Source: Riptortus pedestris (Eukaryota; Arthropoda; Insecta; Hemiptera; Alydidae). From it: 64,000 bases of DNA. The notes beneath the pieces were generated by a model, which had not been told where the DNA came from, made no database searches, and was given only the letters and a program-made list of their open reading frames with translations. Of this stretch, positions 34,705 through 46,872 are shown in pieces. How positions within the stretch are numbered: the stretch's first letter is position 1; the number at the start of each line of letters is the position of its first letter. Position numbers and translations under genes: made by a program. The stretch is taken from the NCBI GenBank assembly GCA_019009955.1, contig CM032228.1, forward strand, positions 203,532,501 through 203,596,500, given 5' to 3'.

Positions 34705-35389
34705 TCCGTCACGCACGACTGCGTAAACTAAGCGGATTTCTCAAGTGAAGTTTTACAATAGAGAAATCTGCCTACTAATAACAGTAGTAGTAACGAGTCT
34801 CAAACCAATTTCACGAGAGCCGAACAGTGAAGGAAACAGCTGAACTAGCTTTCGGCGGAAAGTCCCTAATAGAACCGACTTCAACCGATCTCAACTCATC
34901 AGGCACACACTTAATAAAAATGCAAATATCTCGGTTAATATTCAAGATAGAGAATAAATACATATTACATTATTTATAGTAAATTTAATTTTCAATAAGA
35001 TTGGTTTTATGCAATTTTTCGATCCGACGCTTAATAACGGAGATATTTTGAATTTTCGAAGATCCCCCCTCTAAAACCCATATCCCACTAGTCAAATTTC
35101 AGCCATTAACAAACTTGATATTTCTTTTTATATATCGAGTTTGGTATCGATCAAACAAAAATTGCATCCGCTAGAGCGTTAAAAGATCAATACCCCCCCC
35201 CACACACACACACACACACACACGCACGCACGCACGCGCAAACACACACACACACACACACACAATTTTGAACGGACCTCATTTTCGTCATCTCCTGGGT
35301 AGGATCGATGGACATTTGAAGAAACCTTTCGAAAATCGCGTCATGAGTACGACCTCAATAGCTGATTTCCCATAAGGGAAATCTGCTAA
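34705..35389 (+). mobile_element. Family A, end-to-end copy with (CA)n (685 bp)
   Basis: 5' TCCGTCACGCACGACTGCG; CGGTTAATATTCAAGATAG; C-rich tract; the internal microsatellite here is (CA)n with CACG units (35195-35263) instead of (TA)n; 3' hairpin GATTTCCCATAAGGGAAATC, TGCTAA. Confidence 0.85.
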
Positions 35390-35944
35390 AATGTTTATCA
35401 TTAACGCGAGACTATCATATTTCTTGTTTTCTGACCACAGTTTACCCTCCTCTTGGGATTTCCACTTTGGAGCTACTGTATGACTAATCATGTCATGTTC
35501 ACCTTATATATTAAGTTGTGGTTACATAGGCTACTTGTTAATTGAGAAATAGAAAATCGATTTTAATAAGACAACTTCAGAATAATACCATTCCAGCACG
35601 GGGTTAATTTGCTTATTTTACACAGCTTAATGTTTTGCGTTGACGAATGTTGAATGAATTAGGATATTGAGTAGATGCTGTATGTTGAAAGGTTAGTATG
35701 AGGAGCACGAGGTACGGATTAAATCGTAGCAACTGGAACAGAAGTGGCTTTGAGAGGAGCAGTTTGAAGTGGTCATCAAGTGGTCTCTCAGTCATGAAGC
35801 CAGTGCTGCTCCCAGTTTGATAAATCTCGTTCCTGGGTGTAGCAATATAAGATTCTGACGGCTGGGAGTAGGTCATTTAATGAGCATATCAAACTCCAAC
35901 CTTGGATCTGGTGGGCTGAGTCCCTTCTCTGTACTGAAAAGCTT
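35390..35944. other. No gene seen
   Basis: Overlapping frames on both strands, no domain. Confidence 0.4.
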
Positions 35945-36065
35945 TGAAGAGATTTCAGCTAGCTACTCAAGTTGTCATGACGCGATTATTGACAATTTCC
36001 TCAAATGTCTTCATCCTACCATGGAGGCACCCAAAATGAGGCACTTTCAAAATTATATATATAAT
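35945..36065 (-). mobile_element. Family A 3'-end fragment
   Basis: GTCATGACGCGATTATTGAC, CCTCAAATGTC and AAAATGAGGCACTTTCAAAA. The 121-codon frame at 35880-36245 runs through it and is therefore not a gene. Confidence 0.65.
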
Positions 36066-36209
36066 TGTGTAGATGTTTTCGACCAGTTTATATTTATATA
36101 TGGTGTTGTTCTTGTTTCTTTGACTTTTGGTCAATGTTGGTGTCTGTTACACTGTAGTTTAATAACGGTGTGCAATATATATGAAGTAGTGCCTTTTTTT
36201 ACAGCCCTA

Positions 36210-36296
36210 AAGAAGAAAATAAATATTTTTGAAATTGTGGCATAAACTAAAAATTTGTTTCAACAACATTGACCAAAACTCAAGAATCAACAACGA

Positions 36297-36340
<44 letters not shown>

Positions 36341-36480
36341 TGTGTGTATGTGTGTGCGCGCGTGTGTGTGTGTGTGTGTGTGTGTGTGTTGTTGTTTCTT
36401 GGAGTTTTGATCAATGTTGGTGAAAAACATTTTTAGCTTACACCAAAATTTCGAAAATATTTATTTTCTCTTCTTTATAA
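36210..36480. repeat. Palindrome with (TA)n(TG)n at its centre
   Basis: The left arm AAAGAAGAAAATAAATATTT through TTGACCAAAACTCAAGAATC (36210-36293) is the inverse of 36388-36480. A TA run (36300-36338) and a TG run with CGCG (36339-36388) fill the loop. A third, direct copy of the inner arm, CTTTGACTTTTGGTCAATG, lies at 36117. Confidence 0.7.
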
Positions 36481-36514
36481 TATGAAAAAATAATTATATT
36501 ATAATTATATATAT

Positions 36515-36573
<59 letters not shown>

Positions 36574-36710
36574 TTACCGCTCTAGTGATACCAAATCATT
36601 ACCAAAATATATATATAAGCGTTCAAATCCAAACATCAAGTTCGCAATCATGCAAATGCGTGACGCACGTGGGAAATCTGCTTAGTTAACGAAGCCCCTG
36701 AAGGACTTTC
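36481..36710 (-). mobile_element. Family A 5'-part fragment with (TA)n
   Basis: (TA)n 36517-36571, then TTACCGCTCTAGTG, TCAAGTTCG, and the terminus ACGTGGGAAATCTGCTTAGT ... GAAGGAC. Confidence 0.6.
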
Positions 36711-37862
36711 TTATAATCAAAACCTATTAATTTCCATCAATTCCAAATAGTAGATGACAAAAATGAGGCGCATTCAATATATATATCGTAATTATCCCAA
36801 GGGTAGTATAGCGATAGGATGAAATATGTATATCTCCTTTCTGTCGCGACGTGTTAAAAATTACTAATTATGTTCAATAAAAGATTTAAGCCAATTTCTG
36901 CTCCGTTGATGATTTTCAAGTTCTTATACTTAGAGATTACTAATACTTGTTGGCCTCCTTTATTTGTGATATGTTCAAAGGGAACTCCCTCCGATATTCA
37001 TATGAGTTTTTCATATGATCGTTTCCACCCACAAATGTTTCTTTTTTTTTTTGTTGTTTATAAGGGAAGAGAACCGATTGATGTAAAACGCTTTTGTAAC
37101 TGCTTTCGACTTTTTCTTCTGCTCTTTGCAAATGTGGAATGTCTGATGTTGAATTTTACATAAGAAATTCGCTCAGATTACACAGCACCTCTGCATGACG
37201 TTTATTCTTTTAAAGAGTCGGTTTCACGATAACATATTTAAATTTATGAAACAGCATTTCCGCCTACTGGCGCTTTACGATTTGGTTCCGTGAAAAAGAA
37301 TTAATATTCCAGTCTGGCATTGCTTTATATTCTATACGCTACTCTTCCTGCGATGTGTATCTTACAATCTTACAATGCGTCCTTGAAGGCTACTGTTGGT
37401 CTTTCTAGAGGTTTCATGCTTTGGAGGACATTGGCATCTGAACTGGCTTATCTATAAAATTACGTACTATCGGTTCGGCGAATACTAAGGAGATTTGGCT
37501 GCAAATGGTTTGAGATATGATATACGTTCACGTCCCTTAAAAAATAATAAAACCTACTTGAAGTTACCTTATTTTTATTATCACTTTTTTTATTGTTTTA
37601 TTTTGTTCCTTTTTTCTCGCAATTTTCACTTATTTCTATGTAGATAAATTTTCGAAATTGAATTTAAATTTTCCCCGTATTGAAATTACCTCTCTTCTTT
37701 GTTTTATTTTTTGGTTAAATGTGTATTAAATAAAGTTGTTATGTGTACATAAATCAGCAAGCAATAGATAAATCATATGTCATCTCTTTGATTGAATGTG
37801 AGTGGTAATGTTTCATGTTACTTTTTGAGGTTTACATGTGACTTGGAAATCCATATACATAC

Positions 37863-37928
<66 letters not shown>

Positions 37929-38024
37929 GAAACCTATATGACACGAGATGTTAATTGTTCAAATAACTTCAAATCGAGTTATTTCGCTAGATAGTGGATG
38001 TTTAGTTTGTTCATTAGTCACATT
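36711..38024. other. No gene; family A scraps and (TA)n
   Basis: Scraps of family A at about 36750-36790 and 37150-37195. A CATA run, then TA run, at 37857-37928. The frames at 36870-37163 and on its complement are unsupported. Confidence 0.45.
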
Positions 38025-38285
38025 TCACAGATTTCATAAGAAATACTTATGAACGGGAAATCTGCTAGTCAGTTTGTTCTCATGGAGCGATTATCAAAAA
38101 ATATCAAATGTCCATCGATCCTATCTTGAAGATGATTAAAATCTCTCTCTCTCTCACAAGCACATACATGCGTGCGCATTTTATGGTTAATCGTTGGAAA
38201 TTTATTGGTGAACATGTCTTGAAAATAAAGAATCAAGTTCGTCAATGGCCGAAATCAAACTAGGTGAATCAATTATAAAGAAGAA
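38025..38285 (-). mobile_element. Family A fragment
   Basis: A distorted hairpin, then GTTCTCATGGAGCGATTATC, AATGTCCATCGATCCTA, a CT run and AATCAAGTTCGTCAATGGCC. Confidence 0.65.
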
Positions 38286-39708
38286 TGTAGATAGAATAAT
38301 ATTTTTTATACATCAAATTGCATTGAAAAATTTATTCCTTATCTTATTCCTACTGGAGATATTTGTTGATTTCTCTCATGAACAGGTAATCGTGATTTTC
38401 AGGGAAATTAATATGAGAATGATAAAGTCACAACGACATGTCCGTCATTAAAGGCATCTTGAGGAAAATTAAATTCATACCAAAAAAAAAAAAAGGGTGA
38501 AGAAAATTTAATTCGCGGTCAGAGTTATTTGAGAGCCAGCACTCAGTAACCAGTTTACAGCAATAAACTGAATAATGAAATGTATTTGACAGTAAGAGCA
38601 AGCAGACTACAAATTAATTGTATACACCAGTATTTCCCCTCTTTCATACATTTGATAAAATAAAGCCCCATATTTTCTTCTACAAACGTTTTTTATAACT
38701 CGAACATTGACAAAGCTAATTGTATTTCAGCTTTCAGTAAACACCATTTCTCTTTTTAAATGATTTTCATTTATGACTATTACATCGATATACATTTCAA
38801 ATCTAGCTTCAATGTCAAGACTTTTTTTTTTAATTATGACGTAAAGTAAATTGGTTTTCTTCTAGGCTGTGGGAACTGGCCTTACTTTAATTAAAATATA
38901 TTTTAATATAGCTTTGTACTTTTTTTTATTATTTTTAATCTAGACGAAATTTCATCTAATTTGGAATACGAGGAAGCTTCATGGTGAGGTACCTACTAAA
39001 GAAAACAATGTATTTTTAAGACTGTTCTCTAGAAACAGAATGTATTTTGATATTTAACTTCCACAATGGCGTTATCGCATTTCAAAGTGGCAGTCAAATC
39101 AGGTGTGCTTCATAATTAATGTAGTACTTACGTTAATGCAGTTGTTAATAGGATTGGACCATGAGTGGCTAGTGGGTAACCTTATTAAATGCGACACTCG
39201 ACAGTGCTCTCTAGGGATCTGCATGGCGAGTGATAATTTCTGCACTAATTGCAAGCCCGTTCCGGCTTAGGTAGGGAGGGCTTACCTGAGTCGTTCGATA
39301 TCTGTCTGCGACAGGCAACCTACTCTCACTCACTCTCTTTCTCATTTATTCCTCTTCTCTTGCCCCTCCAACAAAAGTTGGACAAATTTATATATTAGTT
39401 TTGTGCATGAGTGCCTGTGAAGTTCATATAATAAGGCTTTTAATCCATAGAGTGTGCATTTCTAATTAAACTTTATTCGTTTGCGTTGGGCAATAAATAA
39501 CTCCCTTTTACAATTCTTGTTGTTTTTGTAACATTGTTCCATACAACAGCGGGCTTCTATTTCTGAAAACATGTCTCCTTAGACGTTTTTCTTATTGTTC
39601 TTTAAATTATAAATAGCAATGAGTTTATTATTCATCATTTCTACTGAGTGTTTTAAATACTGGGAAATTTCTCTAGGTTCTTTCAACATTTTTATTCCTA
39701 GGTTTGCT
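38286..39708. other. No gene seen
   Basis: AT-rich, with a GC-richer unrecognised block at about 39170-39320. Confidence 0.4.
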
Positions 39709-40565
39709 CATGCCTAGAAGCATATTCCTATGTTGGGAATGATTAAGCTCCGAGGTATTGGTTCAAGCCTCTAGGCAGATTCCTATGTTGGGAATAGTTC
39801 AGCTCCGAGGTATTGGTTTAATCCTCTAGGCAGATTCCTATGTTGGGAATAGTTCAGCTCCGAGGTATTGGTTTAATCCTCTAGGCAGATTCTTTTGTTG
39901 GGAATGATTCAGCTCCGAGGTATTGGTTTAATCTTCTAGGCAGATTCCTATGTTGGGAATGATTCAGCTCCCAGGTATTGGTTTAATCTTCTAGGCAGAT
40001 TCCTATGTTGGGAATGATTCAGCCCCGAGGTATTGGTTTAATCCTCTAGGCAGATTCCTATGTTGGGAATGATTCAGCTCCGAGGTATTGGTTTAATCCT
40101 CTAGGCAGATTCCTATGTTGGGAATGATTCAGCCCCGAGGTATTGGTTTAATCCTTTAGGCAGATTCCTTTGTTGGGAATGATTCAGCTCCCAGGTATTG
40201 GTTTAATCCTCTAGGCAGATTCCTATGTTGGGAATGATTCAGTTCCCAGGTATTGGTTTAATCCTCTAGGCAGATTCCTATGTTGGGAATGATTCAGCTC
40301 CTAGGTATTGGTTTAATCCTCTAGGCATATTCCTATGTTGGGAATGATTCAGCCCCGAGGCATTCGTTTAATCCTCTAGGCAGATTCCTTTGTTGGGAAT
40401 GATTCAGCTCCGAGGTATTGGTTTAATCTTCTACGCAGATTCCTATATTGGGAATGATTCAGTTCCCAGGTATTGGTTTAATCCTCTAGGCAGATTCCTA
40501 TGTTGGGAATGATTCAGCTTTGAGTTATAGGTTTAACCCTCCAGTCAAATGCCTATCTTAGGATA
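39709..40565 (+). repeat. 55-bp minisatellite, 15-16 units
   Basis: TGTTGGG recurs every 55 bases from 39731 to 40501 without a single length change; a weaker unit follows at 40556. The unit runs TGTTGGGAATGATTCAGCTC, CGAGGTATTGGTTTAATCC, TCTAGGCAGATTCCTA. Differences are single substitutions (for example CCGAGG versus CCCAGG). 55 is not divisible by three and no frame runs through it, so it is non-coding. Confidence 0.95.
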
Positions 40566-41713
40566 GTCCCAGCTTCGATTCCTCCTACCTATAGGTAACC
40601 CTCTATTAGATTCTTATGTGAAGGGATTATGGGATTTTTGCTCTCCCGAATTGTGTGATTCTAAAACAAGATACGGTTATACCTTGTCCTTAGCAAAGGA
40701 TTCAATTTGCTATGCTATTGGTTTAAGCTCCCAGCAAAGATTCCTTTGCTTTAGATTACTTATTGGTCTCCAACTCCATTGTTGGCTGATTCATTGGATT
40801 TTTGTAATGGTAATTGGCTTTGCAATGGTATTTTTGGGAAATCTCTCGTGTTATATTAAAAAAAGTATTTAGTATTGTATAAATACATTAATGCTAAGTA
40901 TTTTTAATTTTTATTTAGAGTTTAATAACTGTAAATACTTTTAATTGCTGTTTATGCACTCAAAAAATTAAACATTTTTAATAGTGTTTAGATGCTCTTA
41001 AATTGTAATTTTTTACTATTTTTAGTAATTTTTTTTTAAAAAAAAAAATGTTCATTTCACCTTTGTTGCATTCATTATGCATGGAGCCTGTGGAATGAGT
41101 TTGTGATTACGAATGGAGAGGCTGAGAGGAATAACGAGTAGGGATGTTGGAAGAAGGCCTGTGTCGGTGGACATATGGGGATTACATCTGGCTCAGCTGT
41201 TCTCCTATTAAACCTCTTTTTTCATTATGATTGTCTCGCTTAGCCTCTTCCCTCCCGTTTCTTGCCAACTTCTGTTTTTGTTAGGTGTCCCTCTCAGATT
41301 CGGTTGCCCAAAATTTTTTTTGTTGAGGATGTCATATGTCAAGCTTATTTCCTGTTAACGTTCCATTATCCTGTGATATTTTTGAACACGCGATATATGA
41401 ATTTTCTCACTTGTTTTTAAAGCATTAATATAGTAACTGACGTATCATATTTTGGTTAATTAAAACGTTATTTAGCTTTCATCCTTAATGCTATTTTTTC
41501 TCTTCATGCATAATAAACAAGAGTTTGTTTATTTTTTATTAGAGGAAACAATTTTTACCACCTTAATCTAGGGAACATTACAAATTTAAAATGTCACCAA
41601 ATATTTTGTTCCTACAGCTGACATTTCTATTTATTGAATTTTGATTTTTCGTTCAACACATGGATTGAATAGATATATTAGTCAGTCCAAAGCTCAGAAA
41701 CTTGTGTCCTAAA
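40566..41713. other. No gene seen
   Basis: The 84-codon frame at 40618-40872 follows the satellite directly and shows decayed satellite-like words. I do not call it. Confidence 0.4.
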
Positions 41714-42339
41714 TCTTTATATATATAATTCTACTGTACTTGTGTGTCACTGAACTCCTCCTAAACGGCTGGACCGATTTGAATGAATGTTTTTAATCGT
41801 TTGGGTGACGCACTAGATGGTTTAGATTCACAAATCAGACCGGCAGATGGAGCAGGAGTGGAGGTTGTAAGGGAGACCTAAAATTAAAAATAGCGATATT
41901 TCGTTTCCTATTGGGTTTTCGGCTAATATGCACAGTATTAAAGTTGTTTATTTTGTTTTTTAGAGCAACTTTTATTATATTCACTTATGTCGTATAACAA
42001 AGTAAAAACGAGGTTTACATGAAAAACTAAAGCGGGAGCCAACGATTTTATTGGGCCCTAACGATTTAACAAAACTCGGTATGTGAATTAGCATTAATTC
42101 CATGATTATGAGCTATATTAAAATTGTTTATGTTCAAACAGGAGTGGGGGTTATAAGAGAGGCCTGAAATAAAAATTTGCGATATTTCATTTTCTACTTG
42201 TTTTTAGGCAAACGTGCACATAACAAAAGTTGCTCTTTGTGTTATTAAAAGTAGGTTTTGTTTTAAACATAATATTATTAAATTTGATATCCTAATCGCT
42301 TGAAATATCATGCAGGACAACGTCTGTCGGATCCGCTAG
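41714..42339 (+). mobile_element. Complete short Helitron (626 bp)
   Basis: 5' A|TCTTTATATATATAATTCTACTG; AAACGGCTGGACCGATTTGA; 3' GGACAACGTCTGTCGGATCC then GCTAG|T. Both ends match the Helitron at 30.2-32.4 kb, and it carries about two internal modules. Confidence 0.88.
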
Positions 42340-43439
42340 TACATTTATAAATTGAATTATTTCTTTGCCATTGCTATTTTGACATTCTAACCAACTTCAT
42401 TTCTGAATTGCGGTACTACTTGTTACGATTATGTTCCCTATAAATCCTGTTATGTTCTTTAGACTGGGTTTATATTCTAAAATTGATTTTTCTTAGTTTC
42501 TATACTTACCCACTTTTTAAAAGTCTTCCGAGAGTATGGCGCCGAGTCAAAACTTTTTTTATGTTCAAAAGTGTTTTTTTCGTGGCAATTATACCACATC
42601 TTTAGGGACAATTGTTTTTATACTGACTTAGTAACAGTCTTCTTAATAATAATTTAACGACGTCTTCTTGAGATTGGGGGAAAAAAAACAAAAAAAAACA
42701 TTTATATCAGAATAGGGATATACAATTTCTATTGTATTCGTTGATCCTCAACAACTTCCCATACAAATCAGATGCTCTGATGATAGGAGTATTATCTCCC
42801 TAGGTTTAAACTCCAGATCACACAAACTTTAAAGTTGCAAACTTTCACGGTCACTCCTCATTAAAACAATAAAAATATTCGAAATAGTTGCTTTAAGTAC
42901 ACTCTAACAGCTGTTTGACTTTGGTGCCAAGGTAGGAGATGCTAGCCAGCTGGACGGCACTGTAGTAGAAGAATGTCGAGAGGTGTTTATTAGTCAGGAG
43001 GGTATTTAGGTGAAGGAAATATGGACGAAATCTAAAGGTCATTAGCTCTATATTTCAGGTGAGAGGGTTGGCACCTCTGTTATTTGGCTGCCTATGGAAC
43101 CTTGGTAGGATACTTCCCTCTCTTTTCTATTATATTTATAAATAACTTAAACATAATATGTTTATTAATATACCCTCAGTATTGCTATTGGTAGTACTGA
43201 CAGGCCTTGAATAAAATGATGGCTTTTCATATGATGTATTGTCGTCTTTATTTCTTTTCCTCATACGGATAAACATTCATAAATTTTATCCGATAACAAA
43301 CTATTCATTGAGTTTTCAAATAGTTAAATTACACCCCCCCCCCTCTAACTCTATAGTTTTGGAGTGTGTAAGCAGATGTCTGAGAGGGAACCTCCTTGAA
43401 ATAGTAATGAAATAAACATTTTTAACTCACGGACGTAAA
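42340..43439. other. No gene seen
   Basis: Nothing recognised. Confidence 0.45.
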
Positions 43440-43760
43440 ATCTTAATTGATAATTTTACACAACATATTTTCAGGAGTTTTGCATAATAAAGGTTTCTGA
43501 AAACCTAATTTTATATTTAAGCTATAAATGAGATGTTTCATGGCTTATTTTTAATACGAGATGAGTGTGAGTCATCTAAATGCTGAAAACTAGGAAATGT
43601 AAACATTTATAGAACATTACATTTTCTCTATATACATTTTCGATCCTATTCATACTAACAGAGGTATTTAAAATTTTGATACTGCGATAACGTATTTAAG
43701 GTTCACAGATATTCAAACATTTTGAATGCAGTTATACACAAGATGCTAGTGGAATATACT
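43440..43760 (+). mobile_element. Family A, badly degraded
   Basis: ATGCTGAAAACTAGGAAATG, TATAGAACATTACATTTTCT and TTTTCGATCCTATTCATAC match family A in order. Confidence 0.4.
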
Positions 43761-43784
43761 ATGCTTGAAGGGCAAACTGTAGTT

Positions 43785-44438
43785 TTAGCAGATTCCCCTT
43801 AAGGGAAATTAGCTATTGAGATCGTACTCATGACGCGAGCTTCGAAAAATTTCTTCAAATGTCCATCGATCCTACCCAGGAGATGGCGAAAATGAGGTCC
43901 GTTCAAAATTATATATATATAGATATCTAGATAGATAGATAGATAATAGATTTGTCTGTTAACGCGCTAGCAGACGCAATTTTTGTTTGATCGTTACCAA
44001 ACTCGGAATTTAATCGTTTTATGTAAAAATAAAAATCAAGTTCGTTAATGGCTGAAATCGAACCAGTGGGAGGGGGGGGGTTTAGAGGGGATTTTTGAAA
44101 ATTCGAAATATCTCCATTATTATGCGTCGGATCGAAAACTTGTATAGAATCAATCTTATTGAAAATTAAATTTACTATAAATATTGTTCTATACATTTAT
44201 TCTGTATCTTGAATATTAACCGATATATTTGCCCTCTCATATTCTGTGTGTGGTCGGCAGAAGTCGGCTATGTTCGTTACTTTCCGAAGAGAACTCTGGC
44301 GGCCGTTTCTGTAATTGTTCGTCCCTCGTGAATAAGTTTAGAGATCCCTTACTACTACACTTCTTATTGGGCAGATTTCTCTACTGTAAAACTTCATTTG
44401 GGAAATCTGCTTAGTTTATGCTGCCCCTGCGTAACGGA
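43785..44438 (-). mobile_element. Family A, end-to-end copy with open frame (654 bp)
   Basis: Hairpin end at 43785; GTCCATCGATCCTACCCAGG; a short TA/GATA tract; 5' terminus CCCCTGCGTAACGGA. An 89-codon minus-strand frame (43927-44196) reads MYRTIFIVNLIFNKIDSIQ, then a proline tract and LDFYFYIKRLNSEFGNDQTK, in the same frame as in the 21.1 and 45.3 kb copies. Confidence 0.85.
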
Positions 44439-44454
44439 CTTTTTAAGCTCAGAT

Positions 44455-44670
44455 AAGCGACATGATTTAGGGGTTGGTCTTAGTAAATTCGGTAAAACTA
44501 TAGTTGCGGGTTTGATTTCCATGTAAGTAATAAGAATTTATTTAGCAACGATCTTACGAAATAAGATCCGTACTCGCAACCTAGCTTGAAAAGAGTGGCG
44601 ACTGATGATATACTCTGCGAATTAGCTTTGGTAGCATAAGGTGGACGTTAATAAATAGCATAAGGAACTG
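44455..44670 (+). mobile_element. SINE
   Basis: GGGGTTGGTCTTAGTAAATT head, GGGTTTGATTTCC B box, then AACCTAGCTTGAAAAGAGTG, GAATTAGCTTTGG and GGTGGACGTTAATAAATAG. Confidence 0.65.
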
Positions 44671-44721
44671 TTGGCAGTAAAATAGAGGAAAACCTACCAT
44701 GCAGAAGTCAAGCAACTCTTT

Positions 44722-44722
44722 C

Positions 44723-44787
<65 letters not shown>
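44722..44787. repeat. (TA)n(TG)n microsatellite
   Basis: A TA run passing directly into a TG run. Confidence 0.95.
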
Positions 44788-44790
<3 letters not shown>

Positions 44791-45138
44791 ACTCTAATTT
44801 CTAGCACTTTTACCAGACATTGTAGTCTATATAGTCCTTTCTTTTTTTGTTTCAGGTAAGTTTTTTTGTTTATTCTGTAAAGAAAACAACAGACGTGAGT
44901 ACATTATTTGCTGCATAGTTTTTTTTTCATATTTTATAAGTAGTTAAATTAAATATAATAAAATTGTTCAAACGAATAAAATATGGCATATCCCGTAGTG
45001 GTTGGTTCCGCCAGTATATGCAGGGGGTATGTTGTAAGTAGATAAACAAACAAAACATAAACAAAGTTCTGCAGGTAGTTTGTCTTCTCATCGAAAACAT
45101 AAAATTTTTCCATATAATGTATGTTGCTAATCCTAATA
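44788..45138. other. No gene seen
   Basis: Nothing recognised. Confidence 0.45.
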
Positions 45139-45526
45139 CGCGTGAACTTTTACAATACAGAAATTTCACCAGAGCCAAGCATTTAAGGAAATGGCCGAAC
45201 TACCTTTGGCGGGAAAGTCTGTTAGCCGCCCAGATTTAATAAAAATGCAAATATCTCGGTTAATATTCAAGATAGAGAATAAATGTATATAACAATATTT
45301 ATAGTAAATTTAATTAGCAATAAGATTGATTCTGTACAATTTTTCGATCCGACGTATAGTAACGGAGATATTTCGAATTTTCGAAAATCCTCCCCTCTAA
45401 CCCCCCCCCCTCCCACTCGTCCGATTTCAGCCGTTAACGAACTTGATATTTCTTTTTACATAAAACGACTAAATATCGAGTTTGTTAACGATCAAACTAA
45501 AATTGCGATCCCTAGAGCGGTAACAG

Positions 45527-45576
<50 letters not shown>

Positions 45577-45708
45577 ACACACAGTTTTGAACGGACCTCA
45601 TTTTCGTCATCTACTAGGTAGGATCGTTGGACATTTGAAGAAATATTTCGAAAATTCCGTCATGAGTACAACCTCAATAGCTGATTTCCCTTAAGGGAAA
45701 TCTGCTAA
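45139..45708 (+). mobile_element. Family A, slightly 5' truncated, with open frame
   Basis: It lacks the outer TCCGTCACG but keeps CGTGAACTTTTACAATACAG and everything onward, including (TA)n at 45532-45572 and the 3' hairpin plus TGCTAA. The 112-codon frame (45283-45621) starts MYITIFIVNLISNKIDSVQ and contains LDISFYIKRLNIEF; its C-terminus is translated microsatellite. Confidence 0.85.
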
Positions 45709-46043
45709 AAAACCAATATTTGTGATTGTTCAATGTACCTATGTTTTATTACATAAATTCACCAGAAACATTACTGCAATTGGATGTTTTATGGATATGT
45801 CATTTTGAAGAGCATTAATATTCGTCATTTCTCTTTAATATTCATTTATTTTTATTTGCAATTTCTGCTATACACATAGAACTTGAAAAAATAAATAAAA
45901 TATAATTAACAAAAAACATCTTAATTTTGAAACCTCAAAAACCATCCTTAGAAACAGCTTAGGGCTTTTAGATTTTAACGATATCTTCTTCAGTGTATAT
46001 GCGCTCTAACCATATTCCGTGTGCATTCGTGTGTCTGTCCATG

Positions 46044-46046
<3 letters not shown>
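45709..46046. other. No gene seen
   Basis: AT-rich. Confidence 0.45.
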
Positions 46047-46079
<33 letters not shown>

Positions 46080-46080
46080 C

Positions 46081-46113
<33 letters not shown>
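46047..46113. repeat. (GT)n microsatellite with CGTG interruptions
   Basis: A GT run with a short GCGTGCGTGC interruption. The cysteine/valine frame across it is not a gene. Confidence 0.95.
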
Positions 46114-46118
<5 letters not shown>

Positions 46119-46127
46119 TATATCTAT

Positions 46128-46872
46128 TTTTCATTTCATGCCTCCCTAACAACCCACACTCCTGTTAGTTCCTTAAAATGTTAATATAGCTTGTAGTCAA
46201 AAATACGGCGTTTCGTTGATTTCGATTTAGTCTTTCGTTTTATTGTTGACCCTTTCTATAGTTTTTCGTGTATACCTCATTTATGCTTCGTTATACGGCA
46301 AATGTGCATATAACGAATGCTACATTAAATAACAAAATAAACAACTTCTGTTATATGCACGTTTGAAGAAAAATGAATAGATTACAAAATATCGCGATTT
46401 TATATTTCACACCTCCCTTATAACCCCCACTCCTGTTCGTACCTCGAAATTTTAATATAGCTTATAATCAGGGAGGTGTTAATACCAAATCACATACGGA
46501 GTTTCGTTTAGTTCGGTTGAGTCTTTTGTGCCATATAAAATTGTTGACTCCCACTATAGTTTTTAGCGTATAACTCATTTATACTTCGGCGTTCGACAAA
46601 AGTGTATATAACAAAAGTTACTCTAAATAACAAAATAAACAACTTTTGTTATCTGTATATTTGCCAAAAAACCAATAGGAATTGAAATATCGCTATTTTT
46701 AATTTTGGCCTTCCTTTATAACCCCCACTCCTGTACGTCTCAGAGAATATTAATATAGCCAGAAACCTAACCTGTTTTAGTAGTAATATATATACCAAGT
46801 TTCATAAAATTCTGTTCAGCCGTTTACGATTCTATAAAGGGCATACAAACAAACATTCATTTTTATATATAT
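46128..46872 (-). mobile_element. Helitron fragment (5' half)
   Basis: Three modules with CCCCCACTCC-like marks (about 46151, 46421, 46721) and the 5' region AAGTTTCATAAAATTCTG, ATACAAACAAACATTC, TATATATATA. It abuts the next Helitron at its own 5' TA run, as if that one landed there. Confidence 0.7.

Noticed and set aside
35880..36245. 121-codon frame, the longest after RNase H
   Set aside because: It runs through a recognisable family A fragment and a T-run, with no domain.
39709..40565. Possible CRISPR array
   Set aside because: Units are contiguous 55-mers without spacers, and the genome is eukaryotic in character.
45993..46184. Cys/Val-rich small protein
   Set aside because: It is a translated GT microsatellite.
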